From Bacteroides sp. (GTDB lineage Bacteria > Bacteroidota > Bacteroidia > Bacteroidales > Bacteroidaceae): a DNA stretch of 39,924 nucleotides. Below are positions 16,519-23,431 of this stretch, piece by piece (positions within the stretch are counted from its first letter, which is position 1; every line of letters begins with the position of its first letter). The translations under genes were made by a program, and so were the position numbers. Where the stretch lies: contig DXLM01000017.1 of the NCBI GenBank assembly GCA_019414725.1, positions 1-39,924 on the forward strand, read 5' to 3'. Below the pieces are notes generated by a model that was not told the DNA's origin, did not search any database, and worked only from the letters and a program-made list of their open reading frames with translations.

Positions 16519-17460
16519 ATGTTTCTAAAAGAAAAGATAAAAAGAATACTGAATAGGCAGCCCGAAATGATGAAATCTTCCACCCCCCTCTATACCTTTT
16601 ATAAAAACAAATATGGCAGTGAATTGCTGATAGACATCGTGGCACTGAAAGATATAAAGAAATATCTGGCCGGGAAAGCAGTTCATACGCTGACTTATTA
16701 TGATATTACTTTTATAACAGAGGGAGAAGGACGTTTTGTTATCGGTCATCAGACTTACAATGCAGTCTCCCGTGATGTCTTTTTTTCGCGGCCGGGAGAA
16801 ATCCGCAGTTGGGAGATTAATTGTATAAAGAATGGTTATGCTTTGATTTTTGAAGATGAATTTCTTTCATCGTTCTTTAAAGATACGCAGTTTGTGCAAC
16901 ACCTCTCCTATTTTCATCCCGGAGAAACTTCGCTGAAACTACAGTTGCCCGAAGAACTTTATATCCGTATGCTCCAACTTTTACAGCATATCAAAAAAGA
17001 AATTGATACCTATCAGCCTGGCAATGTGCACATGCTGAGGGCACTTCTGTATGAAGCCCTTATGTTATTGGATCGTTGCTATCAAAAAACTCTTTCTGCC
17101 ATCGGAAACGAAACCCTAACCGGTTCCAAAGAAAACAACAGTCCTTACATCGAGCGGTTTATAAAACTGGTGGAAGAGAACTTGAAAGAGCAGCATTCCG
17201 TGCAATTTTATGCCGACTGCCTTTGCATTACTCCCAATTATCTGAATGAACTGGTTCACTCTGTCCTGTATACCAGTGCCAAGCAATACATCCGTAACAA
17301 AGTGATGAACGAAGCCCGTAAACTGTTGGCATACACAGATATTCCCGTTTCGGAAATAGCACTCAGCCTTCATTTTTCCACTGTTTCTTACTTCATCCGC
17401 AGCTTCCGGCAACATACCGGAAAGACTCCTTTTAATTATCGTCGTGAGCAACAACCATGA
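16519..17460 (+). CDS. AraC-family transcriptional regulator
   Basis: The 313-aa protein has an N-terminal cupin-like sensing part (about 40-135, with FITEGEGRFVIGHQTY and FFSRPGEIRSW) and a C-terminal double helix-turn-helix (about 215-310). There QFYADCLCITPNYLNELVH forms the first unit, and IPVSEIALSLHFSTVSYFIR followed by FRQHTGKTPFNYR forms the second. It would activate or repress genes upon binding a small ligand. The start is uncertain: ATG at 16519 has no clear ribosome site and another ATG is at 16567. The PPOX gene 91 bp downstream is the nearest candidate target. Confidence 0.9.
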   Translation: MFLKEKIKRILNRQPEMMKSSTPLYTFYKNKYGSELLIDIVALKDIKKYLAGKAVHTLTYYDITFITEGEGRFVIGHQTYNAVSRDVFFSRPGEIRSWEINCIKNGYALIFEDEFLSSFFKDTQFVQHLSYFHPGETSLKLQLPEELYIRMLQLLQHIKKEIDTYQPGNVHMLRALLYEALMLLDRCYQKTLSAIGNETLTGSKENNSPYIERFIKLVEENLKEQHSVQFYADCLCITPNYLNELVHSVLYTSAKQYIRNKVMNEARKLLAYTDIPVSEIALSLHFSTVSYFIRSFRQHTGKTPFNYRREQQP

Positions 17461-17513
17461 AAAGTGATATTTCTCCCATGAAATGTATGGCATCCTTTTT
17501 CCGGTTTTTACCT

Positions 17514-17521
17514 ATCTTTAC
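17514..17521 (+). promoter_or_regulatory. Possible -7 box of the PPOX gene
   Basis: TATCTTTA lies 30 bp before the ATG at 17552 and differs from TATCTTTG only in the last base. The -33 position is poor. Confidence 0.35.
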
Positions 17522-17551
17522 ATCTTCATAATCAATTAAATAATCAAGAAC

Positions 17552-17971
17552 ATGAAAGATGCAGAAAAGACAATCGGTAACATGATTGACAAACAAACCG
17601 TTTCATTTATCGCTTCCATAGATGAGGACGGATTTCCTAACATGAAGGCGATGTTGCAACCACGTAAGCGTGAAGGTATCAAGATCATTTATTTTACTAC
17701 AAACACTTCTTCCATGCGTGTGGTACAATACAGGAAGAACGACCACGCATCTGTTTATTTTTGTGACAGGCGTTTTTTTCGTGGTGTCATGCTGCGTGGC
17801 ACGATGGAAGTTCTGACTGATAGCGCCAGCAAGGAAATGATTTGGCGTGAGGGGGATACAATGTATTATCCGGAAGGGGTAACGGACCCGGATTATTGTG
17901 TATTGAAATTTACAGCTTTCTCTGGAAGGTTTTACAGTGAATTCAAATCGGAAGATTTCTTGGTGGAATAA
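17552..17971 (+). CDS. Pyridoxamine 5'-phosphate oxidase-fold (general stress type) protein
   Basis: The 139-aa protein fits the small split-barrel flavin-binding family: VSFIASIDEDGFPNMKAML (17-35), IYFTTNTSSMRVVQYRKN and ASVYFCDRRFFRGVMLRGTMEV form its successive strands. Family members bind FMN, F420 or heme and include stress protein 26-like proteins. The reaction of this one cannot be read. It follows the AraC regulator in the same direction and has a weak promoter of its own. The fold call is good; the role is open. Confidence 0.8.
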   Translation: MKDAEKTIGNMIDKQTVSFIASIDEDGFPNMKAMLQPRKREGIKIIYFTTNTSSMRVVQYRKNDHASVYFCDRRFFRGVMLRGTMEVLTDSASKEMIWREGDTMYYPEGVTDPDYCVLKFTAFSGRFYSEFKSEDFLVE

Positions 17972-18015
17972 GAAACAGGCTTTTTCCTATACATCGGTTT
18001 GCAACATCCCATCAG

Positions 18016-18099
18016 GAAATGAACGTCCGTTTTCGGAAAACGAGCGTCTGTTTTCCTGAAATGAATGTCCGTTTTATAAAAACGGATGCCTGTTTTTCC
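18016..18099. repeat. Four degenerate 21-bp tandem repeats
   Basis: Two 42-bp copies (18016-18057 and 18058-18099) agree at 32 of 42 positions, and each is in turn two 21-bp units with a core like CGTCCGTTTT or CGTCTGTTTT. A frame of 80 codons runs across them (18019-18261) and shows the echo MNVRFRK/MNVRFIK, but only because the period is a multiple of three. No gene lies in 17972-18358; this array and the inverted repeat that follows are its content. Confidence 0.7.
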
Positions 18100-18168
18100 G
18101 GGTTCACCTGTAAAAGTATCGGGTTACCCTTTCATGGGGCGAGAAGTTTTTCAGTCCGCAAGCGGGTA

Positions 18169-18230
18169 AAACAGACAAGTTCATCTTTTAAAAAGGTCTT
18201 TAGCTTTTTAAAAGATGAACTTGTCTGTTT
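18169..18230. repeat. Perfect 27-bp inverted repeat with 8-base loop
   Basis: The arm starting AAACAGACAAGTTCATC (18169-18195) is repeated without a mismatch in reverse at 18204-18230, around GTCTTTAG. It sits between the convergent PPOX and Nudix genes and could end transcription from both sides. The stem is much longer than an ordinary terminator needs. Confidence 0.85.
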
Positions 18231-18358
18231 CCAACCTGACGGCATAGTCCCGGAAAGTTAATGCCCTAGTTTAAAGGAATTCCAAAGCTGCTTTGGAAAA
18301 GTAAGTTAAATTACTTTTGAAGAGAGATTTGTACCTTCCTCACGGCTATATAATGATA

Positions 18359-18913
18359 TTATGAATGAGAATATAAAGCAAAATACTTCCAAAGCGGTGC
18401 AGCCATCAATGATTGTTTCACCTCATCATTCAATAACAACGCTTTTACTTCTTCTTCATCCAGCAAATGCACTGTCAGATCTTCAGTTTCTTCCAAATGC
18501 TGGGTAGAGATTCGTTCTACCTCCGTAGCCAGATAACAATGAGTGATATTTGTCATGGTGCTGGCATTTGCTGAAATGGTCATAAGTTTTGTCCAATTTC
18601 CATTGCCATACCCTGTTTCTTCGTACAATTCGCGTTGGGCAGAAAGCAAAGGTTCTTCTCCGGTTTCACAAACTCCGGCGCAAATTTCATAACGTGTTTC
18701 TTTTATTCCGTGACGGTATTGGCGTACTAATACGAATTTACCCTCTTTGGTGATAGCAATTACATTTACCCAATCAGGATATTCCAAAATATAATATTCA
18801 GGAATTTCAACTCCTGTAGGTAGTTTAACCCGGTCACGGCGTGCGGTCAGCCAAGGGCGGCGGATAAGATATTCACTTTCAATAATCTCCCATTTTCTAT
18901 CGTCTGTGCTCAT
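18359..18913 (-). CDS. Nudix hydrolase (ADP-ribose pyrophosphatase-like)
   Basis: The 184-aa protein has a complete Nudix box at 80-102 (G-x5-E-x7-RELYEETGY), which binds Mg2+ at the REhxEE helix. The upstream FVLVRQYRHG and the length match the NudF/ADP-ribose or GDP-sugar pyrophosphatase group. It would split a nucleoside diphosphate linked to another moiety in the cytosol. It is a single gene on the - strand with a perfect -7 box at 18986-18993. Exact substrate is not readable. Confidence 0.88.
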   Translation of the reverse strand: MSTDDRKWEIIESEYLIRRPWLTARRDRVKLPTGVEIPEYYILEYPDWVNVIAITKEGKFVLVRQYRHGIKETRYEICAGVCETGEEPLLSAQRELYEETGYGNGNWTKLMTISANASTMTNITHCYLATEVERISTQHLEETEDLTVHLLDEEEVKALLLNDEVKQSLMAAPLWKYFALYSHS

Positions 18914-18985
18914 ATAATAAGTTTTTTGTTTTATATTCTACATTATAAAATTTATTCTTGCCAGTGGCTTAACTGATTATACCGG

Positions 18986-18993
18986 CAAAGGTA
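18986..18993 (-). promoter_or_regulatory. -7 box of the Nudix gene
   Basis: On the - strand this reads TACCTTTG, a full match to TAnnTTTG. It would start transcription near 18980, about 67 bases before the ATG. The -33 part is weak. Confidence 0.5.
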
Positions 18994-19049
18994 CATTAAT
19001 CCATTTGCATTAACTATAACACTCCCATTCTTTTTGAAGAAATTCAGGA

Positions 19050-19886
19050 ATGAATTATGTAAATGATGAAAAGACTTTAGCTAACTTTGCAGACAATGAT
19101 AAATTTTATTCAGACAGAATGGAAAATAGAATAAGTCCGGAGTCTTCTCTATGGAATCCTTGGCATGGCTGCCATAAGCTAAGTACAGGTTGCCGGCATT
19201 GTTATGTATATCGCGGAGATAGTAAACATGGGAAAGACAGTTCCATAATAACCAAAACCGGACAATTCAATCTGCCCGTGCGACGGAAAAAGGATAAGAC
19301 TTACAAGATCCCTTCCGGCAATCTTGTCTATACTTGTTTTACCTCCGATTTTCTGATAGAAGAAGCCGATGAATGGCGTATAGAAGCATGGAAAATGATG
19401 CGGGAACGATACGATCTTCATTTCTTGTTTATAACTAAACGCATAGACCGGCTCGGCCAATGTCTGCCTCCGGATTGGGGGGACGGGTATGATAATGTTA
19501 CCATTTGTTGCACCATGGAAAATCAAGACAGAGTGGATTACCGTCTTCCTCTTTATAAAGCAGCTCCTGTAAAGCATAAAATCATTATCTGTGAACCGTT
19601 GTTGTCCGCTATAAACTTCAAGGGAGAACTCGGTACATGGGTAGAACAGATTGTGGTAGGTGGAGAATCGGGCAAAGAAGCGCGTATATGTAATTATGAC
19701 TGGGTATTGGACATTCGTCGGCAATGTATAGAAAATAATATAAGCTTTTGGTTTAAACAAACCGGATACAGATTACTAAAAGGAGAACGTGAATATAAAA
19801 TAGCCCGTCAATTTCAACATACACAAGCTAGAAAAGCAGGAATAAACTATTCTGGGAGATCTAACGGCAATAATTATAGTGATTAA
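19050..19886 (+). CDS. DUF5131 (phage Gp37/Gp68-like) protein
   Basis: The 278-aa protein begins its domain with SLWNPWHGCHKLSTGCRHCY (33-52). The cysteines C41, C48 and C51 make a C-x6-C-x2-C cluster, and the later FITKRIDRL, CTMENQDR and IVVGGESG words are those of the Gp37/Gp68 family (PF07505). The cluster recalls radical SAM enzymes, so a 4Fe-4S site is possible, but the reaction is unknown. Family members occur in phages and in bacterial accessory regions. No three-cysteine partner gene (TcmP) or other defence gene is next to it here. It stands between the Nudix gene and the kdpD promoter region. Confidence 0.8.
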   Translation: MNYVNDEKTLANFADNDKFYSDRMENRISPESSLWNPWHGCHKLSTGCRHCYVYRGDSKHGKDSSIITKTGQFNLPVRRKKDKTYKIPSGNLVYTCFTSDFLIEEADEWRIEAWKMMRERYDLHFLFITKRIDRLGQCLPPDWGDGYDNVTICCTMENQDRVDYRLPLYKAAPVKHKIIICEPLLSAINFKGELGTWVEQIVVGGESGKEARICNYDWVLDIRRQCIENNISFWFKQTGYRLLKGEREYKIARQFQHTQARKAGINYSGRSNGNNYSD

Positions 19887-19893
19887 GAAAGTG

Positions 19894-19930
19894 TTTCATT
19901 TTGAAAGAGCCCCCTTTTCATTTTGGTAAG
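19894..19930. promoter_or_regulatory. Paired activator-binding dyads upstream of kdpD
   Basis: TTTCATTTTGAAA (19894-19906) is a perfect 5-3-5 dyad with spacer TTT. CTTTTCATTTTGGTAAG (19914-19930) has the same left half as the kdp site and a degenerate right half. Their centres, 19900 and 19922, are 22 bp apart (about two helix turns) and 85 and 63 bp before the -24 GG. Confidence 0.5.
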
Positions 19931-19983
19931 CTTTAGTCTTTGATGACACGCTTATGGCATTGTAGCTAAGCCGTTTGTTTTAT

Positions 19984-19999
19984 TGGTATATTCTTTGCC
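19984..19999 (+). promoter_or_regulatory. Sigma-54-like promoter of the kdpD pair
   Basis: TGGTATATTCTTTGCC has GG and GC separated by exactly ten bases and a perfect -12 TTGC; the -24 TGGTAT differs from TGGCAC at two positions. Transcription would start near 20010, 56 bases before the ATG. No good TAnnTTTG with a -33 partner is near. Confidence 0.55.
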
Positions 20000-20065
20000 T
20001 GTTATAAAAGGACTGATATTAAATATGCGGAAAATTGTTATATTGCCAATATGATAAAGTAACAA

Positions 20066-21193
20066 ATGGAAGACAGAGAAGAAAGTGTACAGCATTTTTT
20101 AGATTTGATTAAACGTTCACGGCGTGGAAAGTTTAAAATCTATATCGGAATGATAGCCGGTGTAGGGAAAAGTTATCGTATGCTGCAAGAAGCTCACGAA
20201 ATGTTGGAGAACGGTGTAGATGTACAGATAGGTTATATTGAAACGCACGGACGTGCAGGAACCGTTGCTATGTTGGAAGGATTGCCTGTTATCTCTCGGA
20301 AAAAGATATTTTACAAAGGTAAGGAAGTGGAAGAAATGGATCTTGATGCCATTCTTCAGTTACATCCCGAACTGGTTATAGTAGATGAATTGGCACATAC
20401 CAACATCGAGGGCAGCCGGAATGAGAAACGTTGGCAAGATGTAATGGAATTGTTGGATGCCGGTATAAACGTAATTTCTGCAGTTAATATCCAGCATATA
20501 GAAAGTTTGAATGAAGACGTAAAAGGCATAGCAGGTATAGAGGTTAAGGAACGGATTCCGGACAAGGTGTTGCAGGATGCGGATGAAGTGGTAAATATAG
20601 ACCTTACTGCCGAAGAACTGATAAACCGGTTGAAAGCCGGGAAAATCTATCGCCCTGAAAAGATTCAGTTGGCACTGAATAACTTTTTTAAGACAGAGAA
20701 TATTCTTCAGTTACGTGAACTGGCACTAAAAGAAGTGGCCTTTCGAGTCGAGAAAAAAGTTGAAAATGAAATTGTTACAGGCGAAAAGGGCATCCGGCAC
20801 GAGAAGTTTTTGGCATGTATCAGCAGTAATGAACGGACTCCCCGACATATCATCCGTAAAGCGGCACGGCTTGCTTCCCGGTACAATACGGTCTTTTTTG
20901 CCCTTTATGTACAAACGCCTGCCGAAAGTACGGAACGTATTCCATTGGCAACACAGCGGCATTTACTTAATCATTTTAAACTGGTTACCGAGTTGGGCGG
21001 TGAAGTTATCCAAGTTTCATCTTCCGATATTATGGGAGAAATAATTAAGACTTGTCGTCAACGTGGAATTACAACTGTCTGTATGGGGCATCCTGCTTTC
21101 AAAATGCCCGGTGCATTATTCAGTCTTTCCAAATATCGAAAATTTCTACACTCTTTAGCAGAAATGGACATAGATTTGATTATACTTGCATAA
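20066..21193 (+). CDS. kdpD: KdpD N-terminal sensor half (KdpD plus Usp domains)
   Basis: The 375-aa soluble protein is only the cytosolic input part of KdpD. The KdpD domain has a Walker A-like GMIAGVGKS (28-36) and VDELAHTN (106-113). From about 245 a universal stress protein domain follows (FLACISSNERTPRHIIRKAARLA). Full-length KdpD of other bacteria continues with four membrane helices and a kinase core; this one stops after the Usp domain. In Gram-positive KdpD the Usp domain binds c-di-AMP, but I cannot say whether this one does. The kinase at 21206 starts 13 bp later and presumably supplies the missing half. No KdpE is nearby. Confidence 0.92.
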   Translation: MEDREESVQHFLDLIKRSRRGKFKIYIGMIAGVGKSYRMLQEAHEMLENGVDVQIGYIETHGRAGTVAMLEGLPVISRKKIFYKGKEVEEMDLDAILQLHPELVIVDELAHTNIEGSRNEKRWQDVMELLDAGINVISAVNIQHIESLNEDVKGIAGIEVKERIPDKVLQDADEVVNIDLTAEELINRLKAGKIYRPEKIQLALNNFFKTENILQLRELALKEVAFRVEKKVENEIVTGEKGIRHEKFLACISSNERTPRHIIRKAARLASRYNTVFFALYVQTPAESTERIPLATQRHLLNHFKLVTELGGEVIQVSSSDIMGEIIKTCRQRGITTVCMGHPAFKMPGALFSLSKYRKFLHSLAEMDIDLIILA

Positions 21194-21205
21194 AAAATAA
21201 AAGTT

Positions 21206-22675
21206 ATGAATATAAAGTCGAAACTAACCCTCGCCATAGGGATATTGGTGGCAATGATTGTACTGTTGGTTGTACTTTCTGTTGTGAATTTGCAAATACT
21301 GACTGCCACGGAGCCTGACAGTCCGGCAGCAGGTCCCGGCTTACAGCGGGCTTTATTGTGGATATATGTTGTTGGTGCCGCATGTATATGTATTGGTATT
21401 GGTATGTGGTTGCGTCTTCCCGCATCAATTGATAATCCTATTAAAGAGCTGACCAACGCTATACAGGAAATTGCAAACCATAATTATGAGAAACGTTTGG
21501 AATTGAACAGCAGCGAAGAATTTTCAGAAGTATCTAAAAATTTCAACCGCATGGCCAAACGTCTGGAAGATTATCATGCAAGTACTTTATCCGATATGAT
21601 GGCATCTAAAAAATATATGGAGACTATCATCAACAGTATCAACGAGCCTATTATCGGTTTAAATAATGATATGGAAATCCTGTTCATCAATGATGAAGCA
21701 TTGAATGTGATCAACCTGAAGCGTGAAGAAGTTATTAAACATTCTGCACAGGATATTTCCCTGCGCAATGATTTGTTGCGCCGCCTGATTCGTGAATTGG
21801 TGGAAATTCCTGGGGAACCAGTCAAAGACAAGGAAAAAGAAAAGAAAGAACCTCTGAAGATTTATGCGGACAATAAAGAGAGTTTTTTCCAAGTAAAATA
21901 CATGAGTATTTCCCAACCGGGGAAAGATGGGGTTACTATGGAGAAAAAAGGATATGTCATTATGTTGAAGAATATAACAGAATTTAAGGAACTGGATTCG
22001 GCCAAGACCACATTTATCTCTACAATCTCACATGAATTGAAGACTCCTATCTCGGCTATTATGATGAGTCTGCAATTATTAGAAGACCAGCGTATCGGAG
22101 CTTTAAATGAAGAACAGGAAGATTTGGCAAACAGTATCAAGGAAAATAGTGAACGGCTGCTTAATATCACCGGCGAATTGCTGAATATGACGCAGGTAGA
22201 ATCAGGAAAACTACAGTTGAAGCCTAAGATAACCAAACCTATAGAGTTGATAGAATATGCAATAAAGGCAAACCGTGTGCAAGCCGAGAAGTTCAACATT
22301 CAAATAGAAGTGGAGTACCCTGAAGACAAAATAGGTAAACTGTTTGTCGACAGTGAGAAGATAGCTTGGGTGCTGACCAACCTTCTTTCCAATGCCATCC
22401 GGTATTCACCGGAAAACGGTCGTGTAGTAATAGGGGCACGTCAGACAGATGATGGATTCATTGAGATGTTTGTACGGGATTTCGGGAAAGGGATTGATCC
22501 ACGTTATCATAAAAGCATCTTTGACCATTATTTCCGGGTTCCCGGAACTAAAGTACAAGGAAGCGGCTTAGGTCTGTCTATTTCCCGGGATTTTGTCGAG
22601 GCCCATAATGGTACGCTTACAGTAGACAGTAAGCTGGGAGAAGGAAGTACGTTTGTTATGCGGTTAAAAGCATGA
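21206..22675 (+). CDS. Membrane sensor histidine kinase paired with the KdpD sensor half
   Basis: The 489-aa protein has two membrane helices (about 6-28 and 49-69) with a short periplasmic loop. Then come a HAMP linker (about 70-122), a PAS domain (about 136-262) and HisKA with the phospho-acceptor His276 in STISHELKTP. Last is a HATPase core with NLLSNAIRYS, DFGKGIDP and GSGLGLS. It is 13 bp after the KdpD sensor gene and ends at a terminator. The pair together reproduce KdpD as two chains. The cognate response regulator is not in the window; the sigma-54-like promoters make an NtrC-type regulator more likely than KdpE. The membrane part is smaller than that of KdpD. Confidence 0.9.
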   Translation: MNIKSKLTLAIGILVAMIVLLVVLSVVNLQILTATEPDSPAAGPGLQRALLWIYVVGAACICIGIGMWLRLPASIDNPIKELTNAIQEIANHNYEKRLELNSSEEFSEVSKNFNRMAKRLEDYHASTLSDMMASKKYMETIINSINEPIIGLNNDMEILFINDEALNVINLKREEVIKHSAQDISLRNDLLRRLIRELVEIPGEPVKDKEKEKKEPLKIYADNKESFFQVKYMSISQPGKDGVTMEKKGYVIMLKNITEFKELDSAKTTFISTISHELKTPISAIMMSLQLLEDQRIGALNEEQEDLANSIKENSERLLNITGELLNMTQVESGKLQLKPKITKPIELIEYAIKANRVQAEKFNIQIEVEYPEDKIGKLFVDSEKIAWVLTNLLSNAIRYSPENGRVVIGARQTDDGFIEMFVRDFGKGIDPRYHKSIFDHYFRVPGTKVQGSGLGLSISRDFVEAHNGTLTVDSKLGEGSTFVMRLKA

Positions 22676-22679
22676 TCAC

Positions 22680-22728
22680 AGCACAGGGGAGAGAATCTTT
22701 CAATAAGCGCTCTCCCCTGCTGCTTTTG
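22680..22728. terminator. Terminator shared by the kinase and MgtC-like genes
   Basis: CAGGGGAGAG (22684-22693) pairs with CTCTCCCCTG (22710-22719), extended by AGCA/TGCT with one bulge, and CTTTTG follows on the + strand. The two genes are convergent, so it may act both ways. Confidence 0.75.
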
Positions 22729-22745
22729 AACCAAGCCGGAAAAGC

Positions 22746-23414
22746 TTACTCCAGCCTATGAACGGTAATATCGCTAAAATCCTGTAATAATGTCAGTAAC
22801 ATACCTTCATCATTGTATTTCTTGGATTTTATAACCATTGTAACATAATAGGTCGTTACTTCTCCCAACCTCTTTTCGTCCAATTGATAGGAAACAATAT
22901 TGTACTCCTTGGAATTGAATTTCTTGGCCATACGGTTCAGTGTTTCTTTATTGTCTGTAGAGAACTCCACCATGGAACTTTTCATACCTATACTTTTAAA
23001 AAGATAGCTAAGTGCCTCAAGACCAATCAGCGTAAGGATTGTTGCTGAGATTCCCAGCCAGTACATACCGGCTCCAATAGCCAGACCGATGCCCGAAGTA
23101 GCCCAAATTCCGGCAGCGGTAGTAAGCCCGCGCACGATTTGTTTCTGAAAAATAATAGTACCCGCTCCAATAAAACCGATACCGCTGACAACCTGTGCGG
23201 CCACACGACTCGGGTCCAGGTCTATTCCCTCCATCTTCACTACTTCCATAAAACCATATTGTGACACAATCATAATGAGAGCACTTCCCAGTGATACTAG
23301 AAAATGGGTACGGTAACCGGCTTCTTTGGCACGATATTCCCTATCCAGACCAATAACAGTACCCAAAGCGCCTGCCACAAACAATCTTAAAATAAAATCC
23401 CACGTCATGCTCAT
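22746..23414 (-). CDS. MgtC/SapB-family membrane protein
   Basis: The 222-aa protein has the family hallmark GLDREYRAKEAGYRTH (22-37) in the first cytosolic loop, about five membrane helices, and a soluble C-terminal ACT-like part (about 150-222). MgtC proteins are inner-membrane factors linked to growth at low Mg2+ and to control of the F-type ATPase; the role in Bacteroides is not known. It lies 17 bp after the rmuC stop on the same strand, so both share a transcript. A second ATG is at codon 3. A Mg2+-dependent leader, known upstream of enteric mgtC, is not apparent. Confidence 0.88.
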   Translation of the reverse strand: MSMTWDFILRLFVAGALGTVIGLDREYRAKEAGYRTHFLVSLGSALIMIVSQYGFMEVVKMEGIDLDPSRVAAQVVSGIGFIGAGTIIFQKQIVRGLTTAAGIWATSGIGLAIGAGMYWLGISATILTLIGLEALSYLFKSIGMKSSMVEFSTDNKETLNRMAKKFNSKEYNIVSYQLDEKRLGEVTTYYVTMVIKSKKYNDEGMLLTLLQDFSDITVHRLE

Positions 23415-23431
23415 CTTTAAGTCCTCCTTGT

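Noticed and set aside
18019..18261. 80-codon frame with internal MNVRF repeats
   Set aside because: The repeat is explained by the 21-bp DNA array and the frame passes through the 27-bp inverted repeat; no ribosome site or family.
19954..19965. TGGCATTGTAGC as a sigma-54 core before kdpD
   Set aside because: GG and GC are only seven bases apart; the core at 19984 has the correct ten.
19050..22675. A defence island around DUF5131
   Set aside because: Neighbours are a Nudix hydrolase and the Kdp sensor pair; no nuclease, toxin, CRISPR or TcmP gene is present.
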